Assembly (NCBI GenBank): GCA_031265685.1
Contig: JAISCI010000029.1
Span: forward strand, 1 to 50,123
DNA: 50,123 bases
Origin: Clostridiales bacterium
Lineage (GTDB): Bacteria; Bacillota; Clostridia; Lachnospirales; WRAX01
Reading direction: 5' to 3'
Numbering within the stretch: position 1 is the first letter of the stretch; every line of letters starts with the position of its first letter. The notes below the pieces were generated by a model. That model ran no database searches and had not been told where the DNA came from. It saw only the letters and a program-made list of their open reading frames with translations. Position numbers and translations under genes: made by a program. Positions 9,542-18,895 of the stretch are shown here, piece after piece.

Positions 9542-9591
9542 CGGCGTATCACTTCCTTCATTATAATATATAATCTAACTACATGAATGAA

Positions 9592-9622
9592 CAAAAACGG
9601 CTGGGACTAAACATCCCAGCCG
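9592..9622 (-). terminator. Intrinsic terminator overlapping the GH4 stop
   Basis: On the minus strand CGGCTGGGA and TCCCAGCCG form a 9-bp stem followed by TTTTTG. The loop holds the TAG stop codon of the GH4 gene. It separates the transporter/GH4 unit from uxaE. Confidence 0.85.
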
Positions 9623-11001
9623 TCGGGCAAATATTCCAGCGTGGCGCGGATCATCGAGCGCAACAGCGCGTCGGCGCCGCCCGGAGGCACCGACGACATC
9701 AGCGGATCGTTCTGGAACGTCGAGAGCGCCAGCCTGTAGTCGCGGCGGAGAGCGGCGTCCAAGGTATTGCGCTGGTTGTGCGCGTGCCGCGCCACGAGCG
9801 GCAGCACATTCCCCGGGAGCGATCCCGCCGCTACCGGCAGTATAGCCCCGCGCCGGAACAGCGCGTTTGTCTCGACGACGGCGCCGCGCGGCAGGTTCTC
9901 GATCTGCCCGCTGTTCGGCAGGTTCACGTTGCTGATCAGGTCGCCCAAGCCGAGCAGCGCCTTGATGAGCAGGTGTCCTTCCTCGCCGGAGGGCGTAATC
10001 CGAAGCTCCTCCTCGCCGGAGACGAGCGCGTCGCTGCGGCGGAGCCGCCTCGCCAGATCCCGCTCGCGCCAATCGACCGACGTCAGCGCGAAGCCCCAGC
10101 TCTCGACCGTCTCCGGGTCGCGGAGGTACCACGGCGGCATGAACTCGGCCAAGTGCCTGTCCCCGGCCGCCGCTATCAGCCCGTAGCGCCGGAACAAGTC
10201 GAACTTAACGCGGTGGCTGCACACGAAATTCTTATTGAACGATACCTCGTCCTCGGCGAAAGCGAACCCGCTCTCGAAATACCTGCCGGCGAACCCGGCG
10301 TAGAGCGGAAACAGGTCGATCCCGCGATAGCTGGCTTTGTCGAACCACGTGAAGTGGTTGACGCCGAGCACGTTGACCGCGATCTCCTGTCTCGTCACGC
10401 CTTCTGCGCCAAGGGTATCCGCGAGCATGGCGGCCAGCAGCTTCTGCGTGCCGAACACCTCATGGCAGCAGCCGAAGGCGCGTATACCGGGGAACGTCTC
10501 GTAAAGCGCCGCTATGCACACGCTCATCGGGTTAGTATAGTTGACGACCCAGGCTTCGGGCGCGTAGTCGCGGATCGCTTCCGCTATCTCAACGAACATC
10601 GGCACGGCGCGCAGCGCGCGGACGAACCCGCCCGGACCCACCGTGTCGCCGACGGACTGCCATACGCCATAGGCTTCCGGCGCGTGGACGTCCGAGCGCA
10701 TCTCGCGGAATGTGCCCGGCAGTATCGATATGACGACTACGTCCGCGCCCTCGAGCGCTTCGGCCAGACTGTCCGCGACGGAATACTTCCAGCGGGACAC
10801 CGCGTCCTTGTGCGCGGATATTTTATTTCCGATAACGGCGTTCCGGCCGGCGGCCGCGTGGTCTATGTCGTACAGGCGGACGGCGCCGGCCACGCTCTCG
10901 TCCATGGCCAGATCCATCATGAAGCCCCACGCCCACCCGCGCGACCCGCCGCCGATATACGCCACGCTCACGTCCGCGGCGTTTCCGTTTTCATACCTCA
11001 T
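9607..11001 (-). CDS. GH4 alpha-galacturonidase (CHEV type)
   Basis: 464 residues from the ATG at 11001, preceded by GAGGTG; the ORF track start at 11049 adds 16 implausible residues. The N-terminal Rossmann motif is YIGGGSRGWAWG (15-26). NPMS (157-160) and CCHEVFGTQ (C179, H180, E181, V182) are the NAD+/Mn2+ site signatures of glycoside hydrolase family 4. The CHEV form is the published marker of the alpha-galacturonidase clade (LplD-type in Bacillus), which releases galacturonate by an oxidation-elimination mechanism. It lies downstream of the ABC importer and upstream of uxaE, consistent with intracellular cleavage of imported uronate oligosaccharides. Substrate assignment is from the motif plus context. 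Confidence 0.85.
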   Translation of the reverse strand: MRYENGNAADVSVAYIGGGSRGWAWGFMMDLAMDESVAGAVRLYDIDHAAAGRNAVIGNKISAHKDAVSRWKYSVADSLAEALEGADVVVISILPGTFREMRSDVHAPEAYGVWQSVGDTVGPGGFVRALRAVPMFVEIAEAIRDYAPEAWVVNYTNPMSVCIAALYETFPGIRAFGCCHEVFGTQKLLAAMLADTLGAEGVTRQEIAVNVLGVNHFTWFDKASYRGIDLFPLYAGFAGRYFESGFAFAEDEVSFNKNFVCSHRVKFDLFRRYGLIAAAGDRHLAEFMPPWYLRDPETVESWGFALTSVDWRERDLARRLRRSDALVSGEEELRITPSGEEGHLLIKALLGLGDLISNVNLPNSGQIENLPRGAVVETNALFRRGAILPVAAGSLPGNVLPLVARHAHNQRNTLDAALRRDYRLALSTFQNDPLMSSVPPGGADALLRSMIRATLEYLPDGWDV

Positions 11002-11081
11002 ACCACACCTCGGAACACGGGAGAACCGGCGAGGAACCGATTCTCCCAATCTTCTCTGACTTCTGTTACAGATCTTCCGTA

Positions 11082-12485
11082 TCAGCCGGTGGCGGCCAGT
11101 CTAGTGATCAGCTCGACGATCTGCTGCGCGCCCTCGTCGTTTGTGGCCTCTCCGAACTGAACGGCCTGATATATCCGCTGAAGCTCCTGGATAAACTCCT
11201 GGTCGCCGGGAAGGTTCGGATCCTGTGGGATCGTCTGGCCGGACGCGGCGGCGAAAGCAGAATAGTCGAACAGAATCTTGTCGGCGCCTTCGGCGCTGGC
11301 GGAGAGCGACTCAAGAGCCGGGATCGACGACGGGATACCGCGGTTGGTCTGGAGTATCGCCGCGGCCTCGGGGTGCGACGCGAAGAAATTGAGGAACAGC
11401 GCTGCCGCCTCGACGCTCGCCGCGGTCTTGTTGATCGTGAAGCACTGGCTGCCCTGCGTAGCGAGGGCGGGCTTCCCGCCGGTCGGCAGTACGGTCAGGC
11501 CCAGCTCGTCTGTCGTGGCGCCCTGATACGCGCCGATCTGGTTCGCCCAGATAAGGCCGACGGCGGCCTTGCCGGCGATCAGCGCGGATGTGTCGGGCGA
11601 GGTCTCGGCGTACCCGCCGGTCGTCTCAGCGTCGGGGACGAGCCCGTCGGCGATGTATCCGGTCCAGACGTCAAGCCATCCCTTGGCGCCGTCCGCGTCC
11701 ACGAACGTCTGCAGGTCGCTGGTCCAGACCGGCTTGTCGAGCTGACGGAACCAGTAGGCTATATAGTTCGCCTGATTCGCCGCGTTGTCCACGAACGGGT
11801 ACACGCCCTCGGGCAACAGAGCCTTGACGGACTCTCCGTAGGCTTTCATCTCTTCCCAAGTCCACGTGGCGGGCGGAAGCGGAGCGCCCGCGGACTCGAG
11901 CAGCGTCTTGTTGTAGACGAGCGCGAGCAGGTTCTTGCCGACGCAGACGCCGAGACGGTCGCCGCCCGCGCTGTAGATGTCGAACGTGGTCTGATCAAAT
12001 GCGGCGGGGTCGGCCACGTTCGCCAGCTCGCCGCCGAAATAGGACTGAAGCGGGACGATGAATTCCTTGAAGTCCGCGAAGTTTCCGCCCATCTGGATGA
12101 TGTCGGCGGCGTTTCCGGCGGTCAGCTGGGTCTTCACCATGTCGAACATCTCGTTGGTGCCGGGAGCGGGTTCGCCCGTCACCTTGATCGACGGATAGTA
12201 GCTCTCAAACAACGCTATCACGTCGTCTGTCCTCTGTACTCGGTCGTCGTTGCCCCAGTAGGCGAGACGAAGCTCTACGGGATCGCCCGTGTACTGCGGG
12301 TAGCCCTCCGGACCCTCGGCGACTGCCGGCGGCTCGACCGCGGCCGGCTCGGTCGTCACTTCGGCGGCGGGCGCGGTGGTTGCGACGGGCGTGTCCGTGT
12401 TGTTGGCGGCGGGCTGGTCGCCTCCGCAAGCGGTCAGGCCGAACGCCATAGCCGCGGCCATGAGCAGCGCTAGCGTCTTTTTCAT
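11082..12485 (-). CDS. Sugar ABC transporter substrate-binding lipoprotein (CUT1)
   Basis: 467 residues from ATG 12485, preceded by GGGAGGA; the longer ORF start lacks a ribosome site. A lipoprotein signal MKKTLALLMAAAMAFG ends in lipobox LTAC with Cys20. A low-complexity Ala/Thr/Pro linker follows, then an extracellular solute-binding family 1 fold (PQYTGDPVELRLAYWGNDDR near the start of the domain). It captures the oligosaccharide for the two permeases encoded just upstream. The neighbouring alpha-galacturonidase makes an oligogalacturonide or related uronate sugar the likely cargo. No ATPase gene is present; CUT1 systems often share one MsmX-type ATPase encoded elsewhere. Confidence 0.9.
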   Translation of the reverse strand: MKKTLALLMAAAMAFGLTACGGDQPAANNTDTPVATTAPAAEVTTEPAAVEPPAVAEGPEGYPQYTGDPVELRLAYWGNDDRVQRTDDVIALFESYYPSIKVTGEPAPGTNEMFDMVKTQLTAGNAADIIQMGGNFADFKEFIVPLQSYFGGELANVADPAAFDQTTFDIYSAGGDRLGVCVGKNLLALVYNKTLLESAGAPLPPATWTWEEMKAYGESVKALLPEGVYPFVDNAANQANYIAYWFRQLDKPVWTSDLQTFVDADGAKGWLDVWTGYIADGLVPDAETTGGYAETSPDTSALIAGKAAVGLIWANQIGAYQGATTDELGLTVLPTGGKPALATQGSQCFTINKTAASVEAAALFLNFFASHPEAAAILQTNRGIPSSIPALESLSASAEGADKILFDYSAFAAASGQTIPQDPNLPGDQEFIQELQRIYQAVQFGEATNDEGAQQIVELITRLAATG

Positions 12486-12570
12486 GCTGATTCCTCCCAA
12501 TTTTGTAGTGTGACGCACGTATATGTATGCGGGGATCCGCGCCGTTATCCAGCGGAAAAACGGCGTCACA

Positions 12571-12706
12571 CTAATCCCATTTTACAAAGACGGGTAAAAA
12601 TTTTTCAGTTCGCGCCAAGGAAGTTTGCTTGGTTCACGCAAACTTCAGAGCCGCGCGAACGCGCTGACGCTTGAAAAATTTTATCCATAAATCTAAATGG
12701 GATTAG
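12571..12706. repeat. Family B long palindrome, copy 2, with a family A unit inside
   Basis: Terminal arms CTAATCCC (12571) and GGGATTAG (12706) and AT-rich inner arms AAAATTTTTCA and TTGAAAAATTTT enclose a GC-rich centre. In that centre sits a perfect family A unit at 12620-12646 (GAAGTTTGC, loop TTGGTTCAC, GCAAACTTC). The element fills the gap between the permease and the binding-protein gene. Confidence 0.8.
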
Positions 12707-12708
12707 CA

Positions 12709-13587
<879 letters not shown>

Positions 13588-13590
13588 GCG

Positions 13591-14499
13591 CTATTCCCCC
13601 GTTCCGTATGACACCCACGAACCCGACGAGCGGAAGATGATAAGCGTCAGGACCGCGATAATGAGCAGCAGAACCCAGGCCATCGCCGAGGCGTACCCCA
13701 TGTCGCTGAGATAGAATCCCTTGTTGTAAAGGTAGAGCGAGTAAAACAGAGTGGAATCCACCGGGCCGCCCTTGCCGCCCGAGATGATGTACGCCTGCGT
13801 GAACGCCTGGAACGCCGAGATCATCTGCATGATAAGGTTGAACAGGATGACCGGCGTGAGCGACGGCACGGTTATCTTGAAGAACTGCCGAACCTTGCTC
13901 GCGCCGTCGATGGAGGCGGCCTCGTAGTAATCCTGCGGTATCTGCTTAAGCCCCGCCAGGAAGATGATCATGGACGAGCCGAACTGCCAGACAGTCAGTA
14001 TCACGAGCGTCCATATGGCGTACTTCGGATTGGCGATCCACCCGGGCAGGTCGGACGCGTTTATCCCCGGCAACGACCCCAGCAGCATGTTTATAACGCC
14101 GTCCTTCGAGAACAGCTTGCGCCACAGAACCGCTATCGAGACCGATCCGCCCAGCAGCGTCGGTATGTAGTATATCGCGCGGTAGACGCCCACGAACCGC
14201 AGCTTCTGGTTCATCAGCACCGCGATCAGCAGCGCGAATATCAGCTTGAGCGGCACAGACACGAACACATAGAGAAACGTCACCTGGAGCGACTTCATGA
14301 ATTTCGGGTCGGACGTGAACATCTGGATATAGTTGCCCAATCCGATGAACTGTGTGGAGTTCGGCCTGGTGATGTTATAGTTCGTCATGCTCATGTACAG
14401 CGACATCGCCATCGGATACAGCGTCATCACGAAGAACCCGATCAGCCACGGCAGCAGGAACAGGTACGGAACCGAGTTTTTCTTAAGGAAGCTTTTCAC
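13591..14499 (-). CDS. Carbohydrate ABC transporter permease (MalF/LplB type)
   Basis: 302 residues, about six transmembrane helices (first: VPYLFLLPWLIGFFVMTLYPMAMSLYMS). An EAA loop reads YYEAASIDGASKVRQFFKITVPSLTPVI. It forms the membrane channel with the MalG-type partner encoded immediately downstream. The upstream gap to the GH43 gene carries a family A palindrome and a short GC-rich block, so the transporter may be read through from GH43 or start in that gap. Confidence 0.92.
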   Translation of the reverse strand: MKSFLKKNSVPYLFLLPWLIGFFVMTLYPMAMSLYMSMTNYNITRPNSTQFIGLGNYIQMFTSDPKFMKSLQVTFLYVFVSVPLKLIFALLIAVLMNQKLRFVGVYRAIYYIPTLLGGSVSIAVLWRKLFSKDGVINMLLGSLPGINASDLPGWIANPKYAIWTLVILTVWQFGSSMIIFLAGLKQIPQDYYEAASIDGASKVRQFFKITVPSLTPVILFNLIMQMISAFQAFTQAYIISGGKGGPVDSTLFYSLYLYNKGFYLSDMGYASAMAWVLLLIIAVLTLIIFRSSGSWVSYGTGE

Positions 14500-14543
14500 C
14501 GCCAGGACTCCTTTCCGTTAGAGATAAATAACTTAAACCAAGG

Positions 14544-14620
14544 CAATTTCGCGTGAACCCGCGAAAATTCATTGGGGGCGCCGCCCCAAACCCCGCCTCT
14601 TTTCTTAAAAGAAAAGAAGC
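14544..14620. repeat. Family A palindrome and adjacent hairpins between GH43 and the permeases
   Basis: Imperfect family A unit (AATTTCGC, loop GTGAACCC, GCGAAAATT) at 14545-14570. It is followed by TTGGGG...CCCCAA and by the near-palindrome CTTTTCTTAAAAGAAAAG. The last two could terminate or stabilise transcripts on the minus strand. Confidence 0.6.
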
Positions 14621-14631
14621 AAAAGAACTTG

Positions 14632-15525
14632 TTACAGAAGAAATAGTTTGCCGCCTTTTATCGCCGCCCCGCGGACTTGGCAGCGCTCGTTCGGCGTGTC
14701 GTTGGGCGAATGGAACGCTATGTAAAGGCGCTCCGATTCATCCCTGAAGAACATCCCGTGCCCTCCGCCCGAGACGAGCGGTTCCGGCTGCTGCTCCCAC
14801 GGCTCGAACAGCCCGCCCGAGTCCGACCGCGCGTATCCGAGACAGTACCTGCCGTCCGCCCCGAACGACGACCACAGCATATACAGCGCGCCGTCCGGAC
14901 CGCGGAGCAGGTTCGGCCCGTCGGTGACATAACTGCCCGGGGCGCGGCCCGCCAACGGGTACGCCCACGGCGCCGAGCTGGCCGCGAACAGCGTCACGGG
15001 TTCGCCGGCGGCTTTCGTAAGGTCCGGCGACAGCCGCATTGCGCATACCGTCCCATCGCCGATCTGCTGCCACTCGTGACAGAACGCCATGTAACAAGTT
15101 TCATTTTCTATCCACAGCGAGCCGTCCAGGCACTCCCGTTCGGGGGGCGTGACCGGCTCGTCGGTGATCGGGACGAAAGGACCAAGCGGGTTTTCGGCCC
15201 GCAGTACGGCGGTGCCCCGCCGGCCCGCCTTCGGCTTGAAAGTAGCGAACATATAGTACGCGCCGTTTAGCGGGTATACCTCCGGCGCCCAAAAATTCTT
15301 CTCCGACCAGAAACCGGCGTCAGGGCGGAACACCGGGAACGGGCCGTCCAGTTCTTCCGTCCCGCCGCCCCGATACGCGTCGAACCCCGTACCGCCGCGC
15401 CATATATCCTTGTCGGTAGAACCGTACAGATAATACGCGCCGCCCTCCAGCAGGAAATACGGGTCGCGGATCTGAATATCTTCAAGACGAATTCCGCTTG
15501 ATTCACGCGAAATTACCTTTTTCAT
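14632..15525 (-). CDS. GH43 family glycoside hydrolase
   Basis: 297 residues from ATG 15525; the track start is a TTG three codons earlier. No signal peptide, so likely cytoplasmic. Five-bladed GH43 features: RDPYFL with base Asp21, FWAPEVYPLNGAYYMF (79-94), GPFVPI, LDGSLWIENETCYM with Asp134 as the pKa modulator, and SYVTDGPNLLRGPDG with Asp202 at the place where GH43 enzymes usually have the acid Glu. Members act on arabinan, xylan or galactan side chains; the exact bond cannot be told from sequence. Codons 4-12 are written by an inserted family A palindrome. It is divergent from the GH65-like gene and upstream of the transporter, consistent with hydrolysing imported oligosaccharides. Confidence 0.8.
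   Translation of the reverse strand: MKKVISRESSGIRLEDIQIRDPYFLLEGGAYYLYGSTDKDIWRGGTGFDAYRGGGTEELDGPFPVFRPDAGFWSEKNFWAPEVYPLNGAYYMFATFKPKAGRRGTAVLRAENPLGPFVPITDEPVTPPERECLDGSLWIENETCYMAFCHEWQQIGDGTVCAMRLSPDLTKAAGEPVTLFAASSAPWAYPLAGRAPGSYVTDGPNLLRGPDGALYMLWSSFGADGRYCLGYARSDSGGLFEPWEQQPEPLVSGGGHGMFFRDESERLYIAFHSPNDTPNERCQVRGAAIKGGKLFLL
15489..15515. repeat. Family A palindrome inside the GH43 coding region
   Basis: GAATTCCGC, loop TTGATTCAC, GCGAAATTA: exactly 27 bp, so frame is kept. In the gene's sense it encodes roughly VISRESSGI near the N-terminus. Confidence 0.75.
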
Positions 15526-15597
15526 AATTATCAACTTTCTGGTTGCGTTATGCTGAACGCTGTGTTATTATATGTAACGAATTTTCATTGCCATATA

Positions 15598-15655
15598 GAT
15601 TTTCGCGGGTTCAGGCGAGAATCACAGCGGATTTTCGCGGATTCAGGCGAAAATC
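15598..15655. repeat. Two tandem family A palindromes in a divergent promoter region
   Basis: Two direct copies of GATTTTCGC...GCGANAATC with loops GGGTTCAG and GGATTCAG lie between the divergent GH43 and GH65-like genes. A TATAAT on the minus strand (15572-15567) is the likely -10 box for GH43. Confidence 0.75.
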
Positions 15656-15679
15656 ACTTATAGAGGGAGGCGGCGCGGC

Positions 15680-17716
15680 GTGATAGACCGCGAACAGCTT
15701 GTAACGCGCCACAACACGCGCTTTTCAGCGCTTCATAACGAGCCGCTCTCCGTCGGCAACGGTCGTTTCTGTTTCACCGCCGATTACACCGGACTGCAGA
15801 GCGAACCGGCGCTCTATCCGGGCTTCCCGCTAACGACTATGGCGGAATGGGGCTGGCACAGCTACCCCGACGCGCCGAAATCCGAGAAAGGCCTCAGGCT
15901 CACATCCTACGACACGTTCGGGCGCGGCGTCCGCTACGCCACCGAACACGAGGGGCAGGAAGAACTCTTCTACGCCCTGCGCCGGAACGCCCACAAGGTA
16001 TCGCTGGCGCGGCTCTCGTTCACATTGGACGCGTCCGGGCTTGCGGGGGGAACCGCCGTCGCGCGGACGCTGGATATGTACCGCGGTGTACTCTCGTCCG
16101 AATTCATTGCCGCCGGGGAGACCGTTAATGTGGAAACGTTCGTCGATCCCGACCGCGACGCCGTCTATGTGCGCGCCGAGTCGCCGCTTCTGGCGTCCGG
16201 GCGGCTTGGGATAGAGCTGTCGTTTCCGTACGGCTCGCATACGATCAGCGGAGCGGACTGGACGAAGCCCGATCGGCACACGACCGAATCCGTAGCCGGG
16301 GATGGAACGGCCCATGTAACGCGGCGTTTGGACGACTTGTCCTTCAGCGTCCGCGCGGACTCGCCGGGCGCCTTGATTACGGCGGGCGAACACTCGCTGT
16401 CGTTTGTATGGGACAAACCCGCCGTCTGGCTGTGCGTCCGTTTCGACATGAATTCCGCGTGGTTCGCGCGAAATTACCCTCGAGGCGCGGACGCCGCCGA
16501 GCCGTTCGGCGCGGCGAAACTCCGTCTGGCCGAATTCTGGCGCGGATACTGGCAGTCCGGCGGCGCGATAGACCTTTCGGAATCGTCCGACCCCCGCGCT
16601 TTCGAGCTGGAGCGCCGTATCGTTCTGTCGCAATACCTGACGGCCATTCAGAGCCGGGGCAGCCTGCCGCCCGCCGAGACAGGCCTGACGCTCAACAGCT
16701 GGTACGGCAAGTTCAACGTCGAGATGCACTGCTGGCACATGGCGCACTTCGCGCTCTGGGGCCGGGCCGGCGTTATCCGGCCAAGTCTCGCGTGGTATAA
16801 ATCCGCGCTGCCCGCCGCCAGAGAGATCGCGCGCTCACAGGGTTACGAGGGAGCGCGCTGGCCGAAGCTCTGCGACGCCAGCGGATACAACTCGCCGTCC
16901 GCGATAGCCGTCCTTCTCATTTGGCAGCAGCCGCACCCCATCATGCTGGCCGAGCTTATCCGGCGCGCCGGGGCGCCCCCCGAGTTTACGCGCGAATACG
17001 CCGAAGTGATCGCCGAGACCGCGAATTTCATGGTTTCTTTCGCCCGCTGGGACGGTTCGCGTTATGTGCTGGGGCCGCCGTACTACCCGTCGCAGGAGCG
17101 GTTCGACCCGCGTACAGTGCTGAACGCCGGGTTTGAGGTCGAATACTTCCGATGGGGTCTGCGGAAAGCCGCCGAGTGGACCGCCGAGACGGGCGGAACG
17201 CCCGATCCGCGCTGGATACAAGTCGCGGACAAACTCGCCGCGCCCGCCGTCGCCGACGGCGTGTTCCCAGCGCATGAGAACTGCCCCGAGACGTTCACGA
17301 CCGCCCCGTTCAATACCGACCACCCGTCGCAGACGGCCATGCTGGGGTTCCTGCCCGGGGACGGCGTCGATCGCGCCGTTATGAGCGCCACGCTCGACCG
17401 CGTTCTCTCCGATTGGGACATACCCTCGGTCTGGGGCTGGGACTTCCCGATGATGGCTATGACCGCGGCGCGGCTGGGCCGGCGGGAGGACGCCGTAAAT
17501 CTGCTGCTGATGGATTCGCCCAAGAATACCTGTATGCCCAGCGGCCACAACCGCCAAGGCGACAAGGCCGACCTGCCGCTGTATCTGCCCGGCAACGGAG
17601 CGTTGCTGCTGGCCGCCGCCATGATGGCTGCCGGCTGGGACGGAGCGGAAGGATACGCGCCCGGTTTTCCCGAAGGGTTCGTCACGCGGCACGAGGGGCT
17701 GTCGAGATATATCTGA
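15680..17716 (+). CDS. Six-hairpin (GH65/GH95-like) glycoside hydrolase
   Basis: 678 residues, GTG start with AGAGGGAGG upstream, no signal peptide. The N-terminal beta-sandwich half starts SVGNGRFCFTADYTGLQSEP and PLTTMAEWGWHS. The C-terminal half has (alpha/alpha)6-barrel features such as NSWYGKFNVEMHCWHMAHFALWGR, YEGARWPKLCDASGYNSPS and PGNGALLLAAAMM. This architecture is that of GH65-like proteins of unassigned activity found in plant-polysaccharide loci. I cannot name the substrate. Codons 257-265 coincide with a family A palindrome (DMNSAWFARNY). It is transcribed away from GH43 and toward the LacI regulator. Confidence 0.7.
   Translation: MIDREQLVTRHNTRFSALHNEPLSVGNGRFCFTADYTGLQSEPALYPGFPLTTMAEWGWHSYPDAPKSEKGLRLTSYDTFGRGVRYATEHEGQEELFYALRRNAHKVSLARLSFTLDASGLAGGTAVARTLDMYRGVLSSEFIAAGETVNVETFVDPDRDAVYVRAESPLLASGRLGIELSFPYGSHTISGADWTKPDRHTTESVAGDGTAHVTRRLDDLSFSVRADSPGALITAGEHSLSFVWDKPAVWLCVRFDMNSAWFARNYPRGADAAEPFGAAKLRLAEFWRGYWQSGGAIDLSESSDPRAFELERRIVLSQYLTAIQSRGSLPPAETGLTLNSWYGKFNVEMHCWHMAHFALWGRAGVIRPSLAWYKSALPAAREIARSQGYEGARWPKLCDASGYNSPSAIAVLLIWQQPHPIMLAELIRRAGAPPEFTREYAEVIAETANFMVSFARWDGSRYVLGPPYYPSQERFDPRTVLNAGFEVEYFRWGLRKAAEWTAETGGTPDPRWIQVADKLAAPAVADGVFPAHENCPETFTTAPFNTDHPSQTAMLGFLPGDGVDRAVMSATLDRVLSDWDIPSVWGWDFPMMAMTAARLGRREDAVNLLLMDSPKNTCMPSGHNRQGDKADLPLYLPGNGALLLAAAMMAAGWDGAEGYAPGFPEGFVTRHEGLSRYI
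16450..16476. repeat. Family A palindrome inside the GH65-like coding region
   Basis: GAATTCCGC, loop GTGGTTCGC, GCGAAATTA. It differs from the copy in GH43 only in the loop. At 27 bp it keeps the reading frame and encodes NSAWFARNY. Confidence 0.7.
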
Positions 17717-17870
17717 TTTACTGCGAAACCCATATGTAACTATTTTCACCGAAAGTGTAACGTAATTACGCGCCGTTGTCAATAGATATGTTAAATTTGA
17801 TAACTTTTTCGATAGGCGGCGTGGAATTTTTATGGTTTTTAACGCGGCGACGCATTATAGGGTGATTTTT

Positions 17871-18860
17871 GTGAACATTCACGATATAGCCGCCATGTGC
17901 GGCGTATCCGCGGCGACGGTGTCCCGCGTCATAAACAACAGCCCGAACGTAAGCCCGCCCACGCGCGAGCTGGTCCTTCGGACCATGCAGGAGGCGGAAT
18001 ATATCCCGAACGCCTTCGCGAGCGGGTTCGGGCGCAACTCGATGCAGCTGGCTGGTATCCTCTGCCGAGACGTCGCCAATATGTATTACGCGAACGTCGT
18101 CTCGCTGCTGGAGCGGGAGCTTCGCGGCAAGGGGTTCGACTCGCTGCTCTGCTGCACCGGGCGCAACCTGACCGACATCAAGGAGCGGCTGACGTCTGTA
18201 CTCCAGAAGCGCGTCAACGCCGTCATCCTAGTCGGCTCGGCCTACCGCGAGGAGCGCGATAACAGCCACATCCGCGAGGCCGCCGCGCAGGCGCCCGTGT
18301 TCATGGTAAATGCGTTTATCCAGACGCCGAACGTATACTGCGTATACTGCGACGAGCGCGACGCGATGAAAAACGCCGTAAAGCGGCTGTTTGAGGACGG
18401 ACGCCGCAAAATCCTCTATATCCACGATATGGCGAAGTGGGCGTGGAGCGGCAGCCAGAAACTGGCTGGGGTGCGCGACGGCCTGACCGAATGCGGCCTG
18501 ACCCCGGGCGACGACCTGATCCAGCAAGTGACGAACGGTATCGACCCGGCGCGCAGGCGCGTATCCGATCTGATCGAGCGCGGAGTGGATTTTGACGCGG
18601 CGCTGGCTTCGGAGGATCTGCTCGCCATAGGCGCGCAGAAGGCGCTGCTCGCGGCGGGCAAGGACATTCCCGTGGTCGGCTTCAACAACAGTCAGCTGGC
18701 CGAATGCGCCACGCCGGAGTTATCCTCCGTCGATAATATGCTGGAGACGATCTGCGTCATGTCCGTGGACTTTATGGCGAGCCTGCTGGCGGGCAACAAG
18801 ATACCGCAGAAAGTGGTGGTGTCGGCGGAACTGGTCCAACGCAAGACGTTTCGGGCTTGA
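17871..18860 (+). CDS. LacI-family transcriptional regulator
   Basis: 329 residues from GTG 17871, which has AGGGTGA five bases upstream and gives the standard LacI start VNIHDIAAMCGVSAATVSRVINNSP. The track start at 17832 adds 13 residues without a ribosome site. The HTH (about 3-24) is followed by a hinge and a periplasmic-binding-protein-like sensor domain (about 60-329). It lies at the end of the polysaccharide locus and probably represses it until a uronate or arabinose ligand binds. Possible operators are the TTTCATGAAA site downstream of the CE15 promoter and TTTCACCGAAA at 17738-17748 before its own gene. Both sites are guesses. Confidence 0.9.
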   Translation: MNIHDIAAMCGVSAATVSRVINNSPNVSPPTRELVLRTMQEAEYIPNAFASGFGRNSMQLAGILCRDVANMYYANVVSLLERELRGKGFDSLLCCTGRNLTDIKERLTSVLQKRVNAVILVGSAYREERDNSHIREAAAQAPVFMVNAFIQTPNVYCVYCDERDAMKNAVKRLFEDGRRKILYIHDMAKWAWSGSQKLAGVRDGLTECGLTPGDDLIQQVTNGIDPARRRVSDLIERGVDFDAALASEDLLAIGAQKALLAAGKDIPVVGFNNSQLAECATPELSSVDNMLETICVMSVDFMASLLAGNKIPQKVVVSAELVQRKTFRA

Positions 18861-18895
18861 CGCCAAAAGGGCGTTTGGGAGGCGTCTTTTTGGCG
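18861..18895 (+). terminator. Terminator of the LacI gene
   Basis: CGCCAAAA and TTTTTGGCG pair around a short insert right after the stop codon. The T-run lies within the stem rather than after it, so efficiency is uncertain. Confidence 0.55.

Noticed and set aside
8282-9586. 434-aa plus-strand ORF
   Set aside because: Complementary to uxaE, whose protein has clear family motifs; this frame has none.
9583-11160. 525-aa plus-strand ORF
   Set aside because: Antisense shadow of the GH4 gene; no motif and unusual Arg/His/Gln content.
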